From positions 335,040-399,039 of the forward strand of contig NZ_BMND01000004.1 of NCBI RefSeq assembly GCF_014646275.1: a stretch of DNA of 64,000 bases, in the 5' to 3' direction. Both the position numbers and the translations under genes were made by a program. The stretch comes from Streptomyces kronopolitis (lineage in GTDB: Bacteria > Actinomycetota > Actinomycetes > Streptomycetales > Streptomycetaceae). Below are positions 34,656 to 43,424 of this stretch, in pieces (the first letter of the stretch is position 1; every line of letters starts with the position of its first letter). The notes beneath the pieces are model-generated. The model was not told the origin of the DNA, did not search any database, and saw only the letters and a program-made list of their open reading frames with translations.

Positions 34656-35236
34656 CGCGTTATCGTGCCATCCACCGCCGCCGGGCCCGCCGGTGCGTAC
34701 CCCGGGTACGGAACAGGGGATGCGCCGGTTTTGTCCGGGATAAAGGATGAGGGGACAGTCACAGTCTCGGCTTACGGTGCTCTGACGCGCAGTGGGTAAG
34801 GCTGGAAACGGAGACTCGCCCGAGCCGTCCGGCCGCAGGTCCGGGACCGGACGCACGGACCGGGTCTCGCCGACGGACGGGAGCCGCGACGGACCGCCGG
34901 GCCACGGCCCGCGGCCCCGGACCGGCGGACCGGGACTCGCCCGCGGCGCCCGGATCCCGGATCCTGAATCCTGGAGTACCGGGTTCCGGATCCATCGGCA
35001 CCGAGGAACCGGACGCCCCGGAGGGCCCACCAGGCCCGCCGGAACGCAACAACCGCACCACCCGGCGGACCACCCGGCCCGCCGGCAGCAGAACGCAACG
35101 CACCACCCGGCCGTACCCCCGAGGTCCGGCCGCACCGCAAGCCCCGGAAGAAGCGGCGCCCAGGCATTCAGCCGGGGCACCGGGCACCAGCCCGCGCGCC
35201 GTGGACGCCGACAGTCGTGAAGCTGAGGAGAGAGCT
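34656..35236. other. Long leader/intergenic region upstream of the HtrA gene
   Basis: About 580 bases. Many frames are open because of extreme GC, but none has coding signatures I trust. An imperfect inverted repeat (GGATCCTGAATCCTGG at 34959-34974 with CCGGGTTCCGGATCC at 34979-34993) lies about 240 bases before the start. It could be a terminator for an upstream transcript or a regulator site for the protease gene. Confidence 0.4.
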
Positions 35237-36757
35237 GTGAGCACCGAGAACGAGGGAGCCGTCCCGTCGGAGGCCAAGCCGCCGACCGGGCCGCAGCCGG
35301 ACAGCGCCTCCGCCTCCGGCGCCCGGTCTCCCGGCGGCCCGCCGCCGGCCGCTCCCCCCGCGGCGCCCCCGCCCCCGGACTTCGCGCCGACCGCGGCCGC
35401 GTCCCACGGCGGGCCCGGCGGGATGCCGCCCTACAGCGGCGGACAGCCTCCGCAGCACGGCTTCGGCCACCCCGGCGACGAGCCCACGACCGAGCAGACC
35501 GCCCAGTTCCCTCCGTACGGCACCGCCGCGCACGGCGCCCCCGGGGCGGGCGGTGGCGCGGGCGGCTGGGGAGGTCCCCCGTACGGCGGTGGCGGCGGCG
35601 ACCCCTGGGGCCTCACCGGCAACCCCGCCCCCAAGCGGCGCAACGGCGGTCTGATCGCGGCCGTTCTGGCGGCCGCGCTGGTCTTCGGCGGCGTCGGCGG
35701 CGGTGTCGGCTTCTGGCTCGCGGGCCGCAGCGACGACGCCTCGACGACGGTCTCCGCGCCCGGCGACGCCGGGGCGCTGAACCGCAAGCCCACCTCCGTC
35801 TCCGGGATAGCGCAGAAGGCGCTGCCGAGCGTCGTGACGATCGAGGCCCAGGGCGCCGGCGGCGAGGGCGGCACGGGCACCGGCTTCATCTACGACAAGC
35901 AGGGCCACATCCTCACCAACAACCACGTCGTCGCCAGCGCGGCCGACGGCGGCAAGCTCACCGCGACGTTCTCCAACGGCAAGAAGTACGACGCCGAGGT
36001 CGTCGGCCACGCCCAGGGCTACGACGTCGCCGTGATCAAGCTCAAGAACGCCTCCGGCGCCCCGCTCAACCCGCTCCCGCTCGGCAAGTCCTCCCATGTG
36101 CAGGTCGGCGACGCCACGATCGCGATCGGCGCGCCCTTCGGCCTGTCCGGCACGGTCACCACCGGCATCATCAGCGCCAAGGACCGCCCGGTGGCCTCCA
36201 GCGACGGCGGCGGCGCCAGCGCCTCGTACATGAGCGCCCTGCAGACCGACGCCTCGATAAACCCCGGTAACTCCGGCGGCCCGCTGATGGACGCCGGCGG
36301 CAACGTCATCGGCATCAACTCCGCGATCCAGTCCGCCGGCAACGGCGGTGGCCTGGGCGGCGAGTCCCAGCAGTCCGGCAGCATCGGCCTGGGCTTCGCG
36401 ATCCCGATCGACCAGGCGAAGCGGGTGGCCCAGGACCTGATCAAGACGGGCAAGCCGGTCTACCCGCAGATCGGCGTCCAGGTCGGCATGCGCGACACCG
36501 GCAACGGCGCGACCATCGCCCGGAGCGGCAACAACGGCACCGACGCCGTCACCCCGAACGGCCCGGCCGCCAAGGCCGGCCTCAAGCCCGGCGACATGAT
36601 CACCAAGCTCGACGACACGGTGATCGACAGCGGCCCCACCCTCATCAGCGAGATCTGGCAGCACAAGCCCGGCGACGACGTCACCCTGACCTACAAGCGC
36701 GACGGCAAGGAGCACACCACCCACGTCACCCTGGGCCAGCGCACAGGCGACAAGTGA
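35237..36757 (+). CDS. HtrA/DegP-type serine protease with PDZ domain
   Basis: This 506-residue membrane-anchored protease has a Pro/Gly-rich cytoplasmic N-terminus (about 1-130) and a single membrane segment (GGLIAAVLAAALVFGGVGGG, about 135-165). A trypsin-like domain follows with His (TNNHVVASA), Asp (GYDVAVIKL) and Ser (NPGNSGGPL) of the triad. A PDZ domain (AAKAGLKPGDMITKLDD) ends the protein. GTG 35237 has GAGGAGAG upstream. It handles misfolded proteins outside the membrane; in Streptomyces such genes are usually induced by secretion stress, though I see no defined regulator box. Confidence 0.93.
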   Translation: MSTENEGAVPSEAKPPTGPQPDSASASGARSPGGPPPAAPPAAPPPPDFAPTAAASHGGPGGMPPYSGGQPPQHGFGHPGDEPTTEQTAQFPPYGTAAHGAPGAGGGAGGWGGPPYGGGGGDPWGLTGNPAPKRRNGGLIAAVLAAALVFGGVGGGVGFWLAGRSDDASTTVSAPGDAGALNRKPTSVSGIAQKALPSVVTIEAQGAGGEGGTGTGFIYDKQGHILTNNHVVASAADGGKLTATFSNGKKYDAEVVGHAQGYDVAVIKLKNASGAPLNPLPLGKSSHVQVGDATIAIGAPFGLSGTVTTGIISAKDRPVASSDGGGASASYMSALQTDASINPGNSGGPLMDAGGNVIGINSAIQSAGNGGGLGGESQQSGSIGLGFAIPIDQAKRVAQDLIKTGKPVYPQIGVQVGMRDTGNGATIARSGNNGTDAVTPNGPAAKAGLKPGDMITKLDDTVIDSGPTLISEIWQHKPGDDVTLTYKRDGKEHTTHVTLGQRTGDK

Positions 36758-36809
36758 CGCGCTAGTCTGATCCCGCGACACCACACGCCCTCGCGGCCCG
36801 GTGCCGCGG

Positions 36810-36897
36810 GGAGGCTTGCCCGAGCGGCCTAAGGGAACAGTCTTGAAAACTGTCGTGGGGTAACCCCTCACCGTGGGTTCAAATCCCACAGCCTCCG
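36810..36897 (+). tRNA. tRNA-Ser (anticodon UGA)
   Basis: The 88-base gene folds as a class II tRNA. Acceptor GGAGGCT pairs with AGCCTCC (36890-36896) and discriminator G follows. The anticodon stem ACAGT/ACTGT encloses loop CTTGAAA with anticodon TGA at 36844-36846. There is a long variable arm, and the T-arm GTGGGTTCAAATCCCAC is perfect. CCA is not encoded. It is the target of the second mobile element: everything from 36841 on is duplicated at 45291. Confidence 0.96.
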
Positions 36898-36964
36898 CAG
36901 CGCGGTAGATGGAACGGCCCCTGACCGGGGGGAACCCGGGCGGGGGCCGTTTTATGTCCTGGCG
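36841..36964 (+). repeat. attL of the tRNA-Ser island
   Basis: Ninety-one bases (36841-36931), from the anticodon stem to past the tRNA end, are identical to 45291-45381. Similarity continues with one 1-base gap and one mismatch to 36964/45413, including the terminator. The left copy belongs to the intact tRNA gene. Confidence 0.93.
36913..36953 (+). terminator. Intrinsic terminator of tRNA-Ser
   Basis: AACGGCCCC (36913-36921) pairs with GGGGCCGTT (36943-36951) and runs into TTT. The same hairpin is present in the right-hand att copy. Confidence 0.8.
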
Positions 36965-37102
36965 TGGTGCGCTCGGAACTCACCCTCGTGACCGGCGATT
37001 GCCACGACCTGCACGTCACGGATCCGGATGCATGTCACGGATCCGGCAGGCTCGCGCGCCGGGAAATTGCGGGCCGTCACCCTGGCGCGAAGCCCGGCGC
37101 GG

Positions 37103-38206
37103 TCACTTGGCAGCCGTAGGGATGTGGTGCAGCCGCATGAGCCGTGCGGTCTCGTCCTCGCGGAAGGCCGACACCTCTCGGCAGGTCTGGCTCATCACGA
37201 ACTGGCCGAGCGGCTGGCACAGGTCCATGCGCTGGATGCACACGCCGATCATGAAGGGGCCGTCCTGGGCCCGGTACATGCGGATGCCGTAGTAGCCCTC
37301 CTGGCAGTCGTCGGGGTTGTTGAACCGGCAGGAGGCGCAGGTGGAGGGCAGCCGGACGGGGCGGATGCTCTTGGCGTAGAGGGTGCGCCCGTCCGGGAGC
37401 CGGTAGCGCACTCGCTGATCCGACGCCCCGGCCGTGACGATGCGCCGCTCGGGGACGCCGCCGAGGCGATCGACGACTTCCTGCATGGCGTCCAGGGAAG
37501 CCCCGTCGTCTTCGAGCGATACGAGCATGCGCACGGTGACCGTCCGGCCGTGCCGCTCGATGATGCGCAGAACGCGCTCCACGTGATCCCGGCCGGGGAT
37601 CACGATGTTGGCCGAGACCTTGATCCCGTGCGCGGTGGCGGCCTCGATCGTGTTGTCCAGCGCGGCCAACTTCCGAGCCGCCAGGGTGGGGTGGGCGAGG
37701 CGTGGTGCCTGGACGGCGGCCAGTTCGTCCGGGGTGGTGCCGAAGACGGACAGGTTCACCCTGTCGAGCCCCGCGGCCGCGCAGTCCGGCATCACGGCCG
37801 CGCCGTTCTCGCCGTTGGAGGTGAGGCCGACGGTGAGCCCGAGTCGTCGGGCGATGGCGATCAGGCCGGGAAGGTCGGGGTGCAGTGTCGGCTCGCCGCC
37901 GGTGAAGTGGACCTCGTTGGTCGGCAGGCTTCCGCGCACGGCTGCCAGTGCCAGCGCGAAGTCCGCGTCCGCGGCGATGCGGGCCGGGAGGAAGCCGGCG
38001 CCGTTGGTCTTGAGGTAGATCGAGACCCGGCCTGAAGGTCCGGGAGTCCCGGTAAACCGCCCCGGCTCCCGGTCGCGGTTGTCGGTGGCGACGGGGGTGC
38101 CTTCGTTGTGGCAGAACGAGCAGGCGAGTCCGCAGGCGTCGATGATCTTCACCCGTAACGTGCGGTCCGGCCTGACCTCCACCGGCAGATTCCTCGTGTC
38201 TTGCAT
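37103..38206 (-). CDS. Radical SAM enzyme (MoaA/PqqE-like), unknown product
   Basis: This 367-residue radical SAM protein has the cluster motif C25-x3-C29-x2-C32 (IIDACGLACSFCHNEG), GGEP at 103-106 and LSVFGTT further on. Together these give a full SAM-binding half barrel. The last 80 residues hold at least five Cys (TCASCRF, DDCQEG, GVCIQ, DLCQP, TCRE), consistent with an auxiliary iron-sulfur cluster. ATG 38206 has a perfect AAGGAGGT site. The CYTH gene is 64 bases upstream on the same strand. There is no precursor-peptide gene beside it, so a nucleotide or small-molecule substrate is more likely than a RiPP. Exact reaction unknown. Confidence 0.85.
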   Translation of the reverse strand: MQDTRNLPVEVRPDRTLRVKIIDACGLACSFCHNEGTPVATDNRDREPGRFTGTPGPSGRVSIYLKTNGAGFLPARIAADADFALALAAVRGSLPTNEVHFTGGEPTLHPDLPGLIAIARRLGLTVGLTSNGENGAAVMPDCAAAGLDRVNLSVFGTTPDELAAVQAPRLAHPTLAARKLAALDNTIEAATAHGIKVSANIVIPGRDHVERVLRIIERHGRTVTVRMLVSLEDDGASLDAMQEVVDRLGGVPERRIVTAGASDQRVRYRLPDGRTLYAKSIRPVRLPSTCASCRFNNPDDCQEGYYGIRMYRAQDGPFMIGVCIQRMDLCQPLGQFVMSQTCREVSAFREDETARLMRLHHIPTAAK

Positions 38207-38270
38207 GTGGACCTCCTTGTCCACGCCGACCGGAGCTGCCGTGCCCCGGCCGGCGACTGCGACGGCGGAT

Positions 38271-38810
38271 CTACTCGAAGCGAAGGTCGGTGAGGGTGTC
38301 CAGGTCGATGCCGTACCCGGCGTACACGGCGTCCGTGTTCTTGCCGGTGAGCTGTTCCCGTTCGATGCCGAGGAGTTCGGCGGTGTGCCAGACCTGCTGG
38401 TCGTCATCTCCTTCGATCTCCAGGTAGGCGGGGATCCGCGGCCACTGGTCGATCTCCAGCCGCACACCGTTGAGCAGCCAGGAACTGCGGCGGTTCTCCT
38501 GGTAGCTGCGGTGGCGAAGCCGCATGAGCCCGAGCAGGGCATGGGTCTCCTCGAAGGACCCGACCGTGGTCTCCGTCTCGCGTGTGCCGTCGATCCGGTC
38601 GGACGAAATCTCCTTCACGCACAGGGTGATGACGGCCCCGGTATCGCGCAGGCGTACCCAACGCCCTTTCTGCGCCGGGATCGTGTCGTAGACGTAGCGG
38701 CGCATCAAACGGTCACCGTGGAAGGTTCCACCGGCGGTCTTGATCCGCTGCGAGATCTCCACGGGATCGACTTCCAGAACCTTCACTTCGTACTCGATGC
38801 TGCTGGGCAT
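38271..38810 (-). CDS. CYTH-domain protein (class IV adenylate cyclase / triphosphatase fold)
   Basis: The 179-residue protein starts MPSSIEYEVK, giving the ExExK signature at residues 6-10. Pairs of Arg/Lys and Glu residues along the tunnel strands follow (RRYVYDT, RWVRLRDTG, TLCVKEIS, RETETTV, RLEIDQWP, YLEIEGDD). This matches CyaB/ThTPase-like enzymes, which act on triphosphates such as ATP, thiamine triphosphate or inorganic triphosphate. ATG 38810 has GGGAG upstream. It is probably co-transcribed with the radical SAM gene; the shared substrate may be a nucleotide or cofactor. Cyclase versus triphosphatase cannot be decided by eye. Confidence 0.85.
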   Translation of the reverse strand: MPSSIEYEVKVLEVDPVEISQRIKTAGGTFHGDRLMRRYVYDTIPAQKGRWVRLRDTGAVITLCVKEISSDRIDGTRETETTVGSFEETHALLGLMRLRHRSYQENRRSSWLLNGVRLEIDQWPRIPAYLEIEGDDDQQVWHTAELLGIEREQLTGKNTDAVYAGYGIDLDTLTDLRFE

Positions 38811-39207
38811 AGCTCTCCCAATCGGGCTGTGGCCTGTGTTGCGGTCCTTGTCGCGGCGGGGTGGGTCGGCGAGGGGTGGTTCGGGCGCGGCGTCGCGCCG
38901 CGGAGAACTCCCCGTACGGGCAACGATCTGCGTCGCATCGAGGCGCTGGACAAGGGGTGCAGAAATCCCGAGCTGCTGCACCCTCTTCGACTCGCCAGGC
39001 ATCCGCTTCCAACACGCGCTGGCGCCCATCTCGATGGCCACTGCACTCTGTTGACGTCCCATCAACACCACCGGCAATCCCCTGCCTAATCACCGAGGGC
39101 ATCTCACCCCGTATGCCTTGTATGCCTTTGACACTAGAGAGGGGGCCACCGGAGACCCCAGAAAATCCTTCCGGGGTCCATTCGTGAACCGAGGTGAGCC
39201 TGAAGCC
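38811..39207. promoter_or_regulatory. Divergent region between CYTH/radical SAM operon and XRE gene
   Basis: These 397 bases contain a tandem TATGCCTTG/TATGCCTTT (39112-39129) followed by TTGACACTAGAG, a possible promoter and operator area for the XRE-TPR gene. No supported gene. Confidence 0.4.
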
Positions 39208-40431
39208 ATGCGAGGAATGACGCGGCACCTGACAACCGGCGAGCGTGTTGCCTGGTACCGCCACCGCCGGGGCCTGTCGCAGGAAGTACTGGCCGGACTC
39301 GTCGGCCGCACGGCTGACTGGCTCGGGAAAGCGGAGAACAACCGCATCGAACTGGATCGCCTCTCGGTGATCCGGACGCTCGCGCACGCGCTCGACGTGT
39401 CCATCGGCGATCTGATCGGTGAGCCCACCCTGTTGGAATGGTCGAAGGACAGCGGTCGGCACACCCTGCCCGCCCTCCGCGAAGCACTCATGGACTACCG
39501 GCAGCTCGCCCCACTCATCGGGACACAGGCCGCAGGCGAACCTCCGACGCTCGCGGCACTCCGTTCCGACGTGACCGAAGTCTGGAATGCCTACCAGGAC
39601 TCCCGGTACGGACTCGCCGCACGGCAGTTCCCACCGCTCCTCGCTGATGCCCTGCTCGCGGCCCGGTCCTACCCCGGCGACGAGCGTGGCGAAGCGAACG
39701 GCCTGCTCGCCATGACGTATCAGGGAGCCGCCATGGTGCTCGGCAAGCTCGGCGAGATCGAGCTCGCCTGGATCGCCGCGGACCGAGGACTCGCCGCGGC
39801 GCAGCTGAGCGGGAACAAGGTGATCATTGGGTCGCTGTTCCGGTCCGTGGCCCACTGCCTGCTCTCGTCGGGACGGTACGAGACGGCCACACAGCTCGTG
39901 AAGGATGCGGCCGGCTTCCTGGAGCCGGGCCTCGACGAACCGACACCGGCGTACTTGTCCATCTACGGGACGCTGTTCCTCACAGGCGCCATGGCTGCGG
40001 CCCGAGCGGAAGACCGGGACACGGCACGGGAGTTCCTGCGGGAGGCGGAGACGACCGCTTCCCGGCTCGGCACCGACGCCAACCACATGTGGACGGCCTT
40101 CGGCCCGACGAACGTGGCGATCCACCGGGTGGCCGCTGCCGGCGAACTGGGCGACGTGCAGGTCGCACTGGATCTCGGCCCGCAGATCGACACCAGCGGA
40201 CTCCCGGTAGAGCGGCGGGCCCGGCACGCCTTGGAGGTAGCGCGGGCACTCAGCGCCTGGAACCGCACCGACGACGCGCTCGCCGCCGTCCTGGCAGCCG
40301 AGCAACTCGCCCCTGAGCAGGTCAGACACCACTACATGAGCCGAGACCTCGTCCTCGGCTGGATCCGCGGCACCCGAGGCCGCCCGAGCCAACCGATAGC
40401 CGACCTGGCGGAGCGGCTTCGTGTCGTGTGA
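39208..40431 (+). CDS. XRE-family regulator with TPR-like C-terminal region
   Basis: This is a 407-residue protein with an N-terminal XRE HTH (about 8-70: ERVAWYRHRRGLSQEVLAGLVGRTADWLGKAEN). The long C-terminal helical-repeat region (about 150-400) has TPR-like spacing (LGEIELAWIAADRGLAAAQ, GRYETATQLVKDAAGFLEPG). Such Streptomyces regulators often sense peptides or small molecules through the repeat domain. ATG 39208 is chosen, with GAGGTG upstream. It is divergent from the CYTH/radical SAM pair and 19 bases upstream of the NUDIX gene, so it may control both. Confidence 0.82.
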   Translation: MRGMTRHLTTGERVAWYRHRRGLSQEVLAGLVGRTADWLGKAENNRIELDRLSVIRTLAHALDVSIGDLIGEPTLLEWSKDSGRHTLPALREALMDYRQLAPLIGTQAAGEPPTLAALRSDVTEVWNAYQDSRYGLAARQFPPLLADALLAARSYPGDERGEANGLLAMTYQGAAMVLGKLGEIELAWIAADRGLAAAQLSGNKVIIGSLFRSVAHCLLSSGRYETATQLVKDAAGFLEPGLDEPTPAYLSIYGTLFLTGAMAAARAEDRDTAREFLREAETTASRLGTDANHMWTAFGPTNVAIHRVAAAGELGDVQVALDLGPQIDTSGLPVERRARHALEVARALSAWNRTDDALAAVLAAEQLAPEQVRHHYMSRDLVLGWIRGTRGRPSQPIADLAERLRVV

Positions 40432-40450
40432 CCTGGTTAGGCTCGTCCGC

Positions 40451-40936
40451 ATGAGCGACAACGAGCACGAGGCGAAGGTGGCGCGCCCGAGGATGGCCTC
40501 GGGCGCGTTGTTCTTTGACGAGCAAGGCCGAGTCATGATGCTGGAGCCGACGTACAAGGACTACCGGGAGATCCCCGGGGGGTACGTCGAGACCGGCGAG
40601 TCACCGCTTCAGGCATGCGTACGGGAGGTCCGCGAGGAGCTGGGTATCTTGCCGGAGATCGGCCGCCTGCTCGCGGTGGACTGGGCGCCCAGCCCGGCCG
40701 AGGGTGACAAGGTGCTCTATCTCTTCGACGGCGGAGTCCTGCCGACGGAACTCCGAGAGCAGATCAAGCTGCAAGCTGCTGAGATCGGGGCCTACGACTT
40801 CCATCCGCTGGACGACGTCGCGAGCCTAACCATCCCACGGCTCGCTCGGCGGATCGAGGCAGCGGCTGTGGCGCGAGCCCGCGGTCGAGTGGCCTATCTG
40901 GAGCATGGCCACGAACCTGAACGCGGAAGTAGCTGA
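40451..40936 (+). CDS. NUDIX hydrolase
   Basis: The 161-residue enzyme has a complete Nudix box at residues 44-66 (GYVETGE, then REVREELGI), with all metal-binding Glu residues. NUDIX enzymes cleave nucleoside diphosphates linked to another moiety. The sequence around the box (MMLEPTYKDYREIPGGYVE) is typical of Streptomyces proteins encoded next to XRE regulators. The specific substrate is unknown. Start ATG 40451; GTG 40421, overlapping the XRE gene, is possible. Confidence 0.87.
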   Translation: MSDNEHEAKVARPRMASGALFFDEQGRVMMLEPTYKDYREIPGGYVETGESPLQACVREVREELGILPEIGRLLAVDWAPSPAEGDKVLYLFDGGVLPTELREQIKLQAAEIGAYDFHPLDDVASLTIPRLARRIEAAAVARARGRVAYLEHGHEPERGSS

Positions 40937-41129
40937 CCCATAGGGCACCGCCCGTGGGTGCGAGAATTGCCCACCGTGACCGATCGGCCTTGACGCTGGC
41001 CTGAGTTGTCCATCAATCGATCGCTTCCTGAACACCGAAGGCAGCAGCACGCGTTGGCCGAAGGAGGCCCCTCTGCCGTGTTCAAGAAGGATGTACATAA
41101 ACTAGTGGGTGAGTCGGCAAGATGGCCGT

Positions 41130-41957
41130 ATGACTCATCTGACCCCAAAGGGGCCCCACGGGAGACTGACCCCGGCAGAGCTGGTCGAGACTGCGAAGCA
41201 ATGGGATCTGTATGACGCCAGCGTTGAAGGCTGGCGGCCGAGCCCGCCCTCCTACACAGAGGTGCGATACGAGAACTGGTGGGGCTCGGGGGCCACGCTG
41301 CGCCAGCTGCATGGGCTGGCGAAGGATCACGGAATCCCCGTCGCGTGGGTTCCGCCGGCGGATGTGCTCCGCGAACTGGTCAAGGCAGATGACGCTCATC
41401 GCGCGAAGCTCGCAGTGCTGACGGCGGCCGAGGAACGGATCAGAACCTCATGCCGTTACGAGATACCTGAACTCCACGCAGGCTGGTCGGAGGACTACGC
41501 CATTACGGTCCGGCACGTGATGGCCGCATGGGATGACGGTCACCTCTTGGCGGCCGGCTGCCTTGCGCTCGCTGGGTCCGAGGACTTGATGATCAACATC
41601 GCCGAGGTAGAGCGCAAGGCGAGGAAGACCTACCCGCGGCTGAAGCAAGCAGCAGCGAGGGAGCTGGAAGAGTCACTCTGGCTGCACGAGCAGGTCGCCC
41701 TGACGCCCATCGGTCCCCTCTTCACCACGTACATGCCAGAGGACAACGACCCGATCCCGGAGGCTCTCTCACGGCACGCGGTCGTGCACAGGATGCCCCT
41801 GGACCACTTCAACGACGGGCACTGCATCGTGGCGATCATGCTGATGGTCTCTTTGCTGCGTGAGATGGAGGAACGCAGGACCCAAGCAGAGGTCTCCTCC
41901 CTTATCGACTCCCTTATCGACGGCGGCAGATATGACGAAGAGCTGGATACGGACTAG
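41130..41957 (+). CDS. Uncharacterised protein with HEPN-like C-terminus
   Basis: This is a 275-residue mostly helical protein. The C-terminal 65 residues contain SRHAVVHR with R215-x4-H220, followed by a hydrophobic helix (CIVAIMLMVSLLREMEER). This Rx4-6H motif with a following helix is the pattern of HEPN ribonucleases found in toxin and abortive-infection systems. The middle part has WLHEQVAL and Arg/Glu-rich helices. No database search was possible. Start ATG 41130 or GTG 41109; neither has a strong ribosome site. Assignment as HEPN is tentative. Confidence 0.5.
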   Translation: MTHLTPKGPHGRLTPAELVETAKQWDLYDASVEGWRPSPPSYTEVRYENWWGSGATLRQLHGLAKDHGIPVAWVPPADVLRELVKADDAHRAKLAVLTAAEERIRTSCRYEIPELHAGWSEDYAITVRHVMAAWDDGHLLAAGCLALAGSEDLMINIAEVERKARKTYPRLKQAAARELEESLWLHEQVALTPIGPLFTTYMPEDNDPIPEALSRHAVVHRMPLDHFNDGHCIVAIMLMVSLLREMEERRTQAEVSSLIDSLIDGGRYDEELDTD

Positions 41958-42031
41958 GAGGACAGGAAGCCGGACTTCGACCCACCTCGCTGACCCTGTT
42001 ACCTGCGACGAAAGGGTGACCCGGTAGTTGG

Positions 42032-42521
42032 TCATCGAGCTGGCTCTCGCTTACGCAAGGTGTACGGCGTCTCGGCCGCGAGCATCCGTCGCACGGTCTG
42101 GGGGTGCCATTGGTTGCCGCGGCGGGGCTGGTGCTTCTCGACCTCCAGTGCAGCCGCGATCTCGCGGTACGAGGCGCCGGCGTCGCGCAGTTCGCGGGCG
42201 CGGGCCCGGATGGTCTGCTCTTCGGGCACCTCGACCAGCGTCTTCTTCTCGGCCTTCCAGCCGAAGGGCGGGGCTCCGTAGGCGTATTCGCCCTGGGTGG
42301 CCTTCTCGTGGCGGCCGTGCCGGAGCCGTGCGCTGATCATCGAACGTTCGAGCTGGGCGAAGACGCCGAGCATCTGGCGCATCGCGGTGCGCATCGGGTC
42401 CTCGGGGTCGTCGGCGTGGATCGGCGGTGAAGGCCCGGCCCCCGTCTTTCCAGATCTGGGCCAGGATCGCCTCCTGGACGACGAGGGTGCGGCGGACGGT
42501 GCCGGCAATGCAGGTGGTCAC
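42032..42521 (-). pseudogene. Serine recombinase remnant, N-terminally truncated and frameshifted
   Basis: Two frames together read as the middle and C-terminal part of a resolvase-type recombinase. One starts at GTG 42521 (TVRRTLVVQEAILAQIW, GGRAFTAD). The second continues from about 42430 (ADDPEDPMRTAMRQMLGVFAQLERSM, then RLRHGRHEKATQGEYAYGAPPFGW and the recombinase domain) to the stop at 42032. The catalytic N-terminal Ser region is absent, and a frameshift near 42430 separates the halves. It is non-functional as written. Confidence 0.8.
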
Positions 42522-42974
42522 GTCGGCCCCTCTCGAAGTGTTCTCCCTAGTGAACCAACGAAAGTTGCTTTCGAAAGGCTGCGTCAAATGCACGTTCGAG
42601 TCATCGGGGGTGCTTACGAGCTACCCCAGGGTCGCCGAGCGCGGTTCCACCCCACCGGTGCAGGGTCGGTACTGCCACCCCTGCTGCGGCCCCACCAGGG
42701 TGGTATTCCGTACTGCGTGGACGACCGTTCCGGCCTGCCTCCATCCCGACACGCGGTAGGCAGACCTACGCGGCCCGACACCACATCTAGTGGTTAGTGC
42801 GACACGTTGCCCAGAAGTTGTGGTGCCTCTTCCCCCGGGTGTACGTGAGTGCCGGTAACATCGTGCCTGCTTCACCCGCTTCTCTCGAACTACGCGGAAT
42901 GCGAGCGCAGTTCACGATCCACCCGGTCCTGATCGGCAGGGCCGGGGCCCCGAGAAGAAGGTGAGGTACGTGCT
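42522..42974. other. Intergenic, nothing supported
   Basis: About 450 bases upstream of the small membrane-protein gene. An open frame at 42621-42875 (minus) has no start signal, family or bias I can support. Confidence 0.4.
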
Positions 42975-43100
42975 GTGAGCGTCCCCCTGGGCAAGCGTGG
43001 CAAGGACAGGTGGCCTGACCCGGACAAGTGGCAGGTCGTCCTGACGGCGGCGAGCTTATTGGTGGCGATCATCGCGCTGGTGGGACAGTTCGCTCAGTGA
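42975..43100 (+). CDS. 41-residue single-TM membrane peptide, TTA codon
   Basis: GTG 42975 has GAGG eight bases upstream. The protein is VSVPLGKRGKDRWPDPDKWQ followed by a hydrophobic helix (VVLTAASLLVAIIALVGQF) and AQ. A TTA codon in the helix (SLL) implies bldA dependence. A perfect intrinsic hairpin lies 47 bases downstream, so this is a complete small transcription unit. Similar basic-then-TM peptides are common in Streptomyces and plasmids; function unknown, type I toxin possible. Confidence 0.55.
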   Translation: MSVPLGKRGKDRWPDPDKWQVVLTAASLLVAIIALVGQFAQ

Positions 43101-43424
43101 GCGCCCACCCTGGGTCCGGGAGAGACCGCGGCCGCTGGACATGCAGCGAGCCCGGTCGCGTGATATTCGACCGGGCTCGGTGACTGCATGAGGCCCAGCT
43201 CTGGGCGGCCACCCGGGGCTGGGTCTTCGTGCGTACGGACTGGGTCCGGCCACACAGCAACTCTTGAGTGTTGCCGGTGCCCCGAAGGGCGACGTCATGT
43301 CTTAAGAGTCAAGGGCAGCTTACCCTGATTCGGCGAGAAAACTACAGCACACATACATCACGTCGAATCCCGCTGACCTGCTGTTATTGGCGCCATTGGC
43401 GTTCTGTGGGGGTGCGCCCCTCGG
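43101..43424. other. Intergenic with terminator, otherwise nothing supported
   Basis: Apart from the hairpin at 43147-43179, no gene or repeat is supported in these bases. Confidence 0.4.
43147..43179 (+). terminator. Hairpin terminator of the 41-residue gene
   Basis: CGAGCCCGGTCG (43147-43158) pairs perfectly with CGACCGGGCTCG (43168-43179) over a 9-base loop; an outer TGCAG/CTGCA pairing extends the structure. Confidence 0.75.

Noticed and set aside
35168..36889. Minus-strand 573-codon frame opposite htrA, starting GFEPTVRGYPTTVFK
   Set aside because: The start is an antisense translation of tRNA-Ser, and the rest mirrors the HtrA gene.
37103..38206. RiPP (sactipeptide or PqqA-like) pathway for the radical SAM enzyme
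   Set aside because: No short precursor-like gene with a ribosome site lies within the operon or the divergent region.
42621..42875. 84-codon minus-strand frame in the tRNA-Ser island
   Set aside because: No ribosome site, family or coding bias; left as intergenic.
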